This document shows, piece after piece, positions 56,015 to 64,000 of a stretch of 64,000 nucleotides of DNA (within the stretch, counting starts at the first letter, position 1; the number at the start of each line of letters is the position of its first letter). Origin of the DNA: Canna indica (Eukaryota; Streptophyta; Magnoliopsida; Zingiberales; Cannaceae); NCBI GenBank assembly GCA_034359265.1, contig CP136896.1:14973501-15037500 (forward strand), written 5' to 3'. Position numbers and translations under genes: made by a program. A model generated the notes under the pieces. The model was not told where the DNA came from, made no database searches, and saw only the letters and a program-made list of their open reading frames with translations.

Positions 56015-57520
56015 CATAGTTTTGGTCTCCCACAGTTTCTTTCAATTTTGGTTTTAGTCCCTACAGTTTACTTCCGTTTAGGATTTGATCCCTACCGTCA
56101 AATAAGCTTTAAATGGTGCTGACATGGATAATATGTGCTGACTGGATAATGCTGATGTGGAGCCTGCAGGGACCAACTTTGTAAACTATAGGGACTAAAA
56201 CCAAAATTTTGTAAACTATAGAGACTAAAACTAAAATTTAATTAATTATTTTTTCTAATAAATATAAAAAAATTACATAATATTTTTTTAATCTATTTAT
56301 AAATAACTATAATATTTAAAAATATTAAAATTGAGCAAACTTTTTACCGAGATGATTTATTTTGGATTTTATTTTGAAAAGAGCGATGTCATGTTTATAT
56401 ATTTAGTAGGGGTGAGCACGGGTCGGGACGTCCCAACCGTCCCGGTCCGGCCCGACCCGAAAAGTCGCGATAAATCCCGTCCCGATTCAAAATCGAGACG
56501 GGACCAGAATAAATATGTCTGTCCTGATTAAAAATCGGGACGAGATCAGGACGATACAAAATAAAATCGAGATTATCTCGTCTCAGCCCGGTTTATAATA
56601 TAAGTAATATTAAATATATAATATTATTTTTTAAAAAAAAATCAATTATTTTAACGGGATTTTGGTATGTCCCGGTCCCGTCCCGATTTTGATTCGGGAC
56701 GCATGTTCCGATCCTGAATACGAAGCATTCCGATTTTGTCCTGCTCCATAAAATTCGGGACCGGACCGGGACGTCCCGAATTTATTAATATTGGTTTTTT
56801 ATAAAATAAAAATAATATCTCCGTTAAAATAATTAATATTTTTTTTAAAAAAATAATATTTATATATTTAATATTACTTATATTATAAATCGGGCTTGGA
56901 CGGGGCAATCCCGATTTTTTCTGTATTGTTTCGGTCCCATCCCGATTTTTAATCAGGACAGACATATTTGTCCCTGTCCCGTCCCGATTTTGAATAGGGA
57001 CGTGATTTGTCCCGACTTTTCGAGTCGGGCCGACCGGGACGTCCCGACCCGTGCTCATCCCTACTAAATATATAAATATGTTATCACACTTTTTTAAAAT
57101 AAAATCCAAAATAAATCACCTTAATCGGTAAAAAGTTTGCTTAATTTTAATATTTTTAAATATTATAGTTATTTATAAATAAATTTAAAAAAAATATCAT
57201 GTAATTTTTTTATATTTATTAGAAAAAATAATTAATTAAAATTTGGTTTTAGTCCCTATAGTTTACAAAATTTTGGTTTTAGTCCTCATAGTTTATAAAT
57301 TTTTAATTTTAGTCCCTATAGTTTACAAAGTTGGTCCATGCATGCTCCACGTCAGCATTGTCCAGTCAGCACATATTATTCACGTCAGCACTGTTTAAAC
57401 CTTATTTGACGGTAGGGATCAAATCTTAAACGGAAGTAAACTATGGGGATTAAAACCAAAATTTTAAAATTATAGGAACTAAAACCAAAATTGGAGGAAA
57501 CTGTGGGGACCAAAACTATG
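56015..57520. mobile_element. Large foldback element, family C
   Basis: About 1.5 kb, nearly all palindromic, with ~0.65-0.7-kb arms around a loop of about 160 bp centred near 56740. Outer ends CATAGTTTTGGTCTCCCACA and GGGGACCAAAACTATG. The arms contain TTTTGGTTTTAGTCCCTA, the GGTGCTGACATGGATAA core, and an inner GC-rich segment (about 56407-57062) starting TAGGGGTGAGCACGGGTCGG and full of GGGACGTCCCG words. No target duplication could be fixed. It lies in the gypsy LTR. ORFs inside are mirror by-products. Confidence 0.75.
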
Positions 57521-58147
57521 ATATATATAAAATACATGTCACCTGGGGGCATACGACACTGTAGCCGCACACAACCCAAGGCGCTTGGGGAGAGAAGGGG
57601 CAGCGATCAGGAGTTTGAGCGGGGTGTTCGATTCAGCCGAAAACTCGCGAATCGTCGGCGTCGAGCACCGATAGGCCATCCCTACTCCTTGTCCTTTCCT
57701 ATTTCTTTTTGGTGAGTAGATTTCCCTTTTCTCTTCCTCCTTATGTCGGCCATGGCATAGGAAACTTTTGACGAATTGTTGAAAGCTTGTAGAGGATTGA
57801 TGTTGGATTAAACTATGTCGTAGATTGGTTAAAGAGGGGAACAAATGAGTTCCTCTTGTGGTGTGCGGTAGCCCTAGGCATGCCCTAGGGCTGGTCGGCC
57901 ATGAGAGGGGAGGTGTTTTTGGGTAATTGGTTGTATATGAATTGCATGATAGATGAATTGCTAGATAAAAATGCATATGTATTGATGTTATACATTGAAA
58001 GGAATGCTATGTTACTATTTTTTTAGCATTGAATTTCTATGGTTTATTTGCTAAAATTTATAGGTTATCTATGCTGAAAATTCATGTTGAAATTAGTGTA
58101 TAAAAGTAGAAAATTACCTTTATACATATAATGCAGAAATTCCCTAA

Positions 58148-59935
58148 GGGGGCGTTTGGTTGCCCGCAAGTACAAATGCTGCAACTCTAGTTGCAGCATT
58201 TAGATAACAAATTTGTTTGGTTGGCTGCAAAATCATTTTGCAGCATTTACTAGTTGCAACTTGTATTTCAAATATCATTTGCGGGCCGCAAGTGGAATTG
58301 CAGCCCAAAAAGCCCGCAATACAAGATTGCGGGCTGCAAATGCAATAATTTAAGTATTGAAAAATAATTAATTTTGGCGACGTAGAGTCGTCGGATGAAG
58401 ACGAGATAAATATCAAAGTTGTAGGTTTTTGCGTGCTGAACCTGATGGTAGTGTCAGATTTTACATCTGATGTCATTTGATAGATTTTTTAATATATTTT
58501 CAGTAATATACAAAAATTAAAAATTATTAATTTGTCAGATAAATCGTGTCGGGCCTAAGTTTTTAGCCTGGCCCGAAAAAATTTGTGCCCGGCCCGGCCC
58601 GAAAAAATTCGTGTCCATCCCGCCCCGAAAAAATTTGTGTCCGACCCGACCAAAAAATTCGTGCACTGCACGGCCCGTCCCAGCCCGGCTCGGTCCGAAA
58701 AAATTCGTGCCCAACCCGGCCTGAAAAATTTCGTGCCCAGCCCGACTCAAAAATTTCGTGCCTGGCCTAGCCCAAAAAAATTTGTGCTCGGCCAGGCCCG
58801 AAAAAATTCGTGCTCAGCCTGGCTCGAAAAAATTCACTGTCGACCCGGCCCTGCCCTGCCCAAAAAAAATTCGTACCCTGGCCCGGCCCGAAAAAATTCA
58901 TGCCCGACCCAAAAAAATTCGTGCCCAACCTAGCCCTGCCCGAAAAAATTTATGCACTGCCCGACTCGTGCCGACCCGAAAAAATTCGTGTCTTGCCCGG
59001 CCCAAAATTATTCGTGCACGGCCCAACCCCAAAAAATTCGTGCCCAACCCGGCCCAAAATATTTTGTGCTCGGCCCGCCCCAAAAAAATTCGTGCCCGGT
59101 CTGGACCGAAAAAATTCTTGCCTGGCCCTGCCCAAAAAAATTCGTGTCCCGACCCGACCCGAAAAATTTTATGCCCAGCCCGACCTAACACGAAAAGAAA
59201 TTCATGCCCAGTCCGAAATATTCGCATCGGGCCCAACCTTGCCCGAAAAAATTCGTGCACTGCCCATCTTGACTCGGCTCGGCCCAAAAAATTTATGCCC
59301 GACCCCGCATGAGAAAATTCGTTCCCGGCCAAAAAAAATTTGTGCTCGGCCCGGCCCGAAAAAATTCCTGCCCGACCCGGCCTGAAAAAATTCATTTCTC
59401 GGCCCAGCTCAAAAAAATTCATGCCCGGCCCGGCCTGACCAGAAAAAAAATTCGTGCCCAGCCCGAAAAAAAATTGTGTTCGACCCAGCCTTGCCCGAAA
59501 AAATTCGTGCACTGCCCAACCTGTCCCGGTCCGGCTCGGGCCGACTCGAAAAAATTCGTGTCCGGCCCGGCCCAAAAGGATTTGTGCACGACCCGACCCG
59601 AAAAGTTCGTGCACGGCCCTGCCCGAAAAAGTTTGTACCCGGCCCGGATAAATTCGTGCATGCTCGGCCCATCCCATCCCGGCCCGGCTCAGCCCGACTT
59701 GAGAAAATTCGTGCCCGACTCGACCCAAAAAATTTCGTAAGATGCAAGTTGCACGTTGCAAGTTGCAAGTGTAATTACAACTTCCATTTGCGGCCAACCA
59801 AATGCTTGCAAATAGAAGTTGCAACTCTACGTGCGGGCAACCAAACGGTAGACTGCAAAATCTATTTGCGGGCATTTGCTTTTGCATGCAAATAGATTTT
59901 GCAGCATTTACACTTGCGGGTAACCAAACGCCCCC
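58148..59935. mobile_element. Harbinger/Tourist-like element with an internal minisatellite
   Basis: 1788 bp with terminal repeats GGGGGCGTTTGGTTGCCCGC and the complement GCGGGTAACCAAACGCCCCC, flanked by the 3-bp duplication TAA (58145-58147, 59936-59938). Subterminal parts repeat TTGCAGCATTT, AGTTGCAACT and related words in both orientations. Most of the interior is the minisatellite at 58556-59735. No transposase is recognised. Inserted in the gypsy B/C LTR. Confidence 0.85.
58556..59735. repeat. Minisatellite of ~25-35-bp units
   Basis: Around forty degenerate units of the form GCCCGGCCCGAAAAAATTCG plus TGC..; unit length varies because the GCCCG part is repeated one to three times. It gives long ORFs on both strands (for example 58758-59312 plus and 58898-60001 minus) that are Pro/Arg/Lys- or Gly/Arg/Phe-rich and simply translate the repeat. 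No other copy is in the window. Confidence 0.88.
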
Positions 59936-61338
59936 TAAGTTTAATGATGAAAGATCATAGTTTTCTTGCTGAAATTGTGTAGTCTTGATGCTGTCAATCA
60001 TAGTATATTGCTGAAATTTCTTGTGTTTGATTGCTGAAATACCATATGATTTGAAGCTGGAATTTTATATAGTTGATTGCTGAAATTACCTAGTGCATGA
60101 TGCTGAAAATTCTATGCTGGAATTTTCTATGTAGATGCTGAAATTTAGTCAAATCTGTGCTGATTTGATTTAGTAGTTTGGAAAATCAATTTAAAGCGGA
60201 AGGTATCGATTTAACCTATCAATTTGCATGTAAGGTACACTTTGGGAACATAAAATGGATGTATGTGACTCGAACAGTAATGTGGGGATAGGAACCGGAG
60301 AAATTCAATAAGCTAAAATTTTCCTAGCGCATTTTAATCGAGCCGGGATGTGGGCTCGGTGTGACGATCCTAGTTGTCATAAACAACTGGGGTTTTAGTT
60401 AATACCAGGGATAGGTGAACCTTGGGTGGGTTGACATGAGGATGTGACTCCCGGATAGTGGTCTGAGCTGCATTGGGCCGAGTGGTGTGCACAGCACACG
60501 AGGTGTTTATGGGTCTTCATAGGTCCAGAGGTGCACTCTGCACACGAGATACATTGGGTCGATGGGCCGAGTGATACACATTGCGTACGAGTGATCATGG
60601 GTCAGAGGGCCTTCTTGACCGAGTTGGGTACTGGTTCTAGAGGGCCTTCCTAGCCAGTGAACCCGAGCATAAAAATAGTTGGACACTGAGTCTAGAGGGC
60701 CTTCCTAGACCAGTGTACCCGAGGGGGAGAGGCAGTTGGACACTGAGCCTATAGGGCTTTCCTAAATCAGTGAAACTAAGAAAAATAACTAATTTGGGAT
60801 TCAGAACTTAGAAAGCATTTTCCGTAGAGTCGGATGAGATTGTATTCCTTACATATATAACTTGACATCCACCCTTACTTGATATATATTGTATGAACTG
60901 CCATTACTAGATTCCATTTCCTAATTATTGGGAAAATTATTCACGGAGTTTTATACTCACTTTTACTCTCATGTTTGTTTTGCAGAGCGTGACGCTGAGG
61001 TACAACGCAACTGATGGGGGCGAACTCCAGTAGCGATCTCGTGAGCTGGTTGGCGTAGTCGAGTCTAGTTGAGTCTAGTGGAGTCGAGTCTTGTTTGGGA
61101 ACTAAGACATCGTAGTCTTTAGAGTTATTTAAACTCTTAGTTGAACCTTTTTCTTTTGAGATACCTGGTATGTGGATTGTGTCTTTATAACTGAGTTGCT
61201 ATTGGTTATTCTTTAGTCATGTTATAAACACTTTGTTTTCAAGTTGTACCTATTTAAATATTTGTGTAATGGTTTAGGCTTTGGGGTGCTAGACTGCACT
61301 CTGACCGGTCACGTGACTAAATTTGGGGCGTGACAAAG

Positions 61339-61350
61339 TGGTATCAGAGC
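61339..61350 (+). other. Primer-binding site of gypsy C
   Basis: TGGTATCAGAGC is an exact match to the plant initiator Met-tRNA 3'-end complement, three bases after the LTR end. Confidence 0.9.
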
Positions 61351-61546
61351 ATGTGATTAGGTTCGGACTACGTCATTAGAACATAGAGTACTGTGTAGAC
61401 GAGAGTCAGTATGTCATACATGGTGTGTTCTACTCACGAGATTGGGCTACGGAGACGGTCGTACCAGCAGCGGTACTCATGATCACGGTAACAATTTTAA
61501 ATAAACCTGTACTTAATGCTTTTGATTTTTCTGTTATGTTATGACA

Positions 61547-62740
61547 ATGATGGAGGCTCAGGGTGAGGCAGTAATGAGTGGGAGTGACAGTAATTCTGCA
61601 AGCCAAAGGGGCCGAGGCCGAGGTAGAGGCCGCACTGGGGGTCGAGGCAGTGGTCGCCCAGCCCAATAGAGGGTAGAGCCAAACCCCCGAGTGGCGCAGT
61701 TAGAAGCCCAGGTGGCCGAGTTAACTGAGACACTCCGCAAGGAACGAGAAATAAGGCAACAACCACCTCAACCCGAGCTAGTTACACCAGCAGCTCCAGT
61801 GACTGAGGAGTTAGTGCCACCTGTAATTGGGGCAGAGTATCATCATGAGGCAGCGGGCCTTGAGATTCCTTATGAGAGGTTTGTTAGACTGAGGCCCCCA
61901 TAGTTCACCGATACCGACCCGACAGCAGAGGTCACATAGTTCTTCAGTGATTGTTATGTGTTCTGCCAGGTGCTAGGGTGTTCATCTGAGGTGGCAGCAC
62001 GCATGGTAGGATTACAGATGAGGGGGCTAGCCAAGGAGTGGCTCCAGACCTGGGAGGCCCGTAGGGGTGACCTTACACCACCCCCTACATGGGACGAGTT
62101 TAAGGTCGCAGTGACAGAGCGGTACCTGCCAAGGAATGTTCGCGAGAGGCGGGCAAGAGAGTTTGAACAGTTGCGCCAGACAGGCGGGATGACAGTTCAG
62201 TAGTATGAGATGGAGTTCACTAGGTTGTCCTGCAACCACCCTACCTTGGTAGCCACTGAGACGGTTAGGGTCAGACGATTTGTGGAGGGACTACGACCGC
62301 AGATTGGCCGCTTGATTCATTACACTCAGGGCACATCTTTTGCTGAGGCAGTTGATGAGACGATGCGTAGGAAAGCTCTAGTACCTACAGAGCAACCTGA
62401 GGGGCACTCGAGGAAGATGTCCACACTTGATGGACCAGTGGGGCGGCATGTCCATTCTGAGGGCGCCGTCGCGAGGCCATGCCAATTCCATAGTTGAGCA
62501 GAGGACAGAGTATGGTTAGAGGTCGCTCAGGACCGAGTTCTGTACAGGGGACACCTACAGGGGATATATACATCTCTGTCGAGGAGGCCTGAGGCACCAC
62601 CGTCTTGTGGACAGTGTGGCAGACGACACTGGGGTGTATGCTATGGCCATACATATGCTTGTTTCAGATGCGGTCAGCATGGTCACTTTTAGAGGGACTG
62701 TCCAATCGATGGGGGTCAGGGAGCAGCCTAGTCACGAGGA
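61547..62740 (+). pseudogene. gag of gypsy C
   Basis: Starts M-M-E-A-Q-G-E-A-V-M-S-G with an R-G-R-G-R-G-R basic run, then a predicted helix V-A-Q-L-E-A-Q-V-A-E-L-T-E-T-L. The retrotransposon-gag core follows (G-L-A-K-E-W-L-Q-T-W, P-T-W-D-E-F-K-V-A-V, R-R-A-R-E-F-E-Q-L). Two cysteine clusters lie at the end: C-G-Q-C-G-R-R-H-W-G-V-C (62614) and C-F-R-C-G-Q-H-G-H-F-stop-R-D-C (62662-62703). Stops at 61667, 61901, 61937, 62201, 62495, 62690 and 62729 interrupt one otherwise continuous frame. Gag forms the particle that packages element RNA (family role). Non-functional. Confidence 0.88.
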
Positions 62741-63175
62741 AAAGCACCGGTGTCTGCAGCTTTAGTAGCTCAGAGGGGTCAGACCCAGGGCAGAGGGCAG
62801 CGGCCGAGTACTTCCAGGAAGGCTCCCGCTCGGATTTTCTCACTTACACCAGACGGTGTTGAGGCGTCGAACGCAGTGGTAGCAGGTACACTTTCAGTTC
62901 GTTTTGGTAGTGCATACATTTTATTTTACCCAGGAGCTACTCATTCTTTTGTATCTGCTTCATTTGTGCCCTTAATATTAAGGGAAGAAAAAGTGCTTGA
63001 GACACCGCTTGTGGTGTCAACGCCTACGGGCGATACGGCTGTAGCCGAATTGATCTTTCATGATTATGAGGTGTATGTTTGTGACTACCTCCTAGCAGCT
63101 AATTTGATTCTACTTCCATCACTAGAGTTGGATGTCATTCTGGGTATGGACTAGCTGGCTGTACATTATGCTAAG
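62741..63175 (+). pseudogene. Protease region of gypsy C with altered active site
   Basis: Same frame as gag. The retropepsin motif reads L-F-Y-P-G-A-T-H-S-F-V-S (62920-62955). Where copy A has the catalytic Asp-Ser-Gly, this one has Tyr-Pro-Gly, so it would be inactive even without stops. Downstream L-E-L-D-V-I-L-G-M-D is followed by TAG at 63152 in place of the Trp of GMDWL, a G-to-A change. Confidence 0.85.
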
Positions 63176-64000
63176 GTGGACTTTAGGACTAAGACAGTTA
63201 TATTTACTAAGCCGGAGTTACCACAGCTTGTCTTTCAGGGTGACAGGAAAGGGGACCCTTGTAGAGTGATTTCAGCCTTGAAGGCTCGGAAGATACTCTG
63301 TGGAGGCTGTCAGTCCTTCCTAGCTTTTGTATTTGTGGCGGATGAAATCGGAGGTCCGGCGATAGGGCTGAGAGAGACTTCGGTGATCTGTGAGTTCCCT
63401 GACGTGTTCCCTGAGGAACTTCCGGGATTACCACTAGACAGAGAGGTTGAGTTCTGCATTGAGTTGCAGTCGGGGATGAAGCCGATATCTATTCCTCCAT
63501 ATCGGATGGCGTCGGCCGAGCTGAGAGAGCTCATGGATTTGGGTTTCATTCGTCCAAGTGTATCTCCATGGGGAGCTCCGGTACTCTTTGTTAAGAAGAA
63601 GGACATGTCAATGCAGATGTGCGTTGACTATAGGCAACTAAATAAGATCACCATCAAAAATTGATACCCGTTGCCGAGGATTGATGACCTGATCGATTAG
63701 CTTCAGGGGGCACAGTGGTTCTCCAAGATCGACTTGAGGTCTGGATGTCACCAGCTGAAGATCCGAGATCAGGATGTGCCTAAGACAGCTTTTCGAATGA
63801 GATACTGCCATTATGAGTTTTTAGTCATGTCCTTTGGGCTGACTAATGCACCCGCCGCTTTCATGGACTTGATGAACCGTGTGTTCAAAGAGTACTTGGA
63901 CAAGTTCGTGATTGTTTTTATTAATGATATTTTGATATACTCTAGGAGTGAAGAGGAGCATAGTGAGCACTTGAGAACAGTTCTAGCGACTCTCAGGGAG
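63176..64000 (+). pseudogene. Reverse transcriptase N-terminal half of gypsy C (cut by window end)
   Basis: Opens with the linker F-P-E-E-L-P-G-L-P and [14 protein letters not shown], then [15 protein letters not shown], with TGA at 63662 where the family has Arg. Then [24 protein letters not shown], and the catalytic box as V-F-I-N-D-I-L at 63913-63933. The usual F-I-D-D has become F-I-N-D, again a single G-to-A change. A further TAG lies at 63698. RT copies element RNA to DNA (family role). Non-functional. The rest of pol is outside the window. Confidence 0.9.

Larger units (their letters stand above)
55703..61335 (+). repeat. Gypsy LTR shared between copies B and C, with two insertions
   Basis: Starts TGTAATACCCGC after a purine tract and ends GGGGCGTGACA just before the primer site at 61339. 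Removing the foldback element (56015-57520) and the Harbinger-like element (58148-59935) leaves about 2.3 kb, matching the LTR of gypsy A. Recognisable LTR text includes GAGGGCCTTCCTAGACCAG and the CTCTGACCGGTCACGTGAC end. A single LTR serves as 3' LTR of the upstream copy and 5' LTR of the downstream copy. Confidence 0.82.
61336..64000 (+). mobile_element. Gypsy chromovirus C, 5' internal part (runs off the window)
   Basis: Primer site at 61339-61350, then one reading frame from ATG 61547 to the window end covering gag, protease and the first half of RT. There are ten in-frame stops and no frameshift. Same family as copies A and B, and better preserved. Confidence 0.88.

Noticed and set aside
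58758..60001. Long ORFs over the minisatellite on both strands (up to 367 codons)
   Set aside because: They are direct translations of a tandem repeat, run across a transposon end, occur on both strands at once and match no domain.
1..64000. tRNA, rRNA, CRISPR, prokaryotic operon or plasmid features
   Set aside because: None recognised. Cloverleaf-like or spaced-repeat signals were not found, and the tandem repeats present lack CRISPR-like unique spacers.

Overview
Nuclear DNA of a flowering plant. The evidence is one intact intron-rich host gene for a BRAHMA-type SWI2/SNF2 chromatin-remodelling ATPase, set among plant LTR retrotransposons and CACTA, hAT-like, MULE-like and Harbinger-like DNA elements. 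Protein details of BRM lean towards a non-grass monocot, but this is only an impression. No bacterial-type genes, rRNA, tRNA or CRISPR array were recognised.

Layout. 1-5.4 kb: an AT-rich ~180-bp tandem repeat, a small RNase H-like fragment, and three long-inverted-repeat (foldback) elements with 9-bp target duplications. 5.4-20.7 kb: a decayed Tekay/Del-like Ty3 (gypsy) chromovirus (gag, protease, RT/RNase H, integrase, chromodomain). Its 3' LTR is split by a copia solo LTR (12088-13742, TSD AGGTT) and by a CACTA transposon (13888-19766, TSD ATT). 20.7-24.2 kb: a copia LTR scrap, a second truncated CACTA copy, a minus-strand gypsy RT scrap and a MITE. 25.3-45.3 kb: BRM on the minus strand, 14 coding exons that join in frame to about 2262 residues. 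Its large introns hold MITEs, tandem repeats and four hAT-like deletion derivatives with 8-bp target duplications. 45.7-48.1 kb: AT-rich sequence with a tandem repeat interrupted by a small hAT-like element. 48.1-54.7 kb: a SIRE/Maximus-like copia element that has lost protease, integrase and RT but has a gag remnant and a 3' ORF resembling the 'putative plant transposon protein' (Transposase_32) family. 54.7-64 kb: the integrase end of one gypsy element, an LTR of about 2.3 kb net that contains a 1.5-kb foldback element and a Harbinger-like element filled with a minisatellite, then the primer-binding site and gag-pol start of a second gypsy copy that runs off the window.

How the parts relate. 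BRM is the only gene that looks functional. The three gypsy segments belong to one family. Most of their stops fit C-to-T or G-to-A change, as expected for long-methylated DNA; the last copy stays in one reading frame for about 2.4 kb and is broken only by nonsense codons. I see no new multi-gene system. The most unusual items are the hAT derivatives inside BRM introns, the minisatellite-filled Harbinger-like element, the pol-less copia element with its 3' ORF, and foldback families that share a common core. Exon borders were placed by eye from splice signals and reading frame, without transcript evidence.
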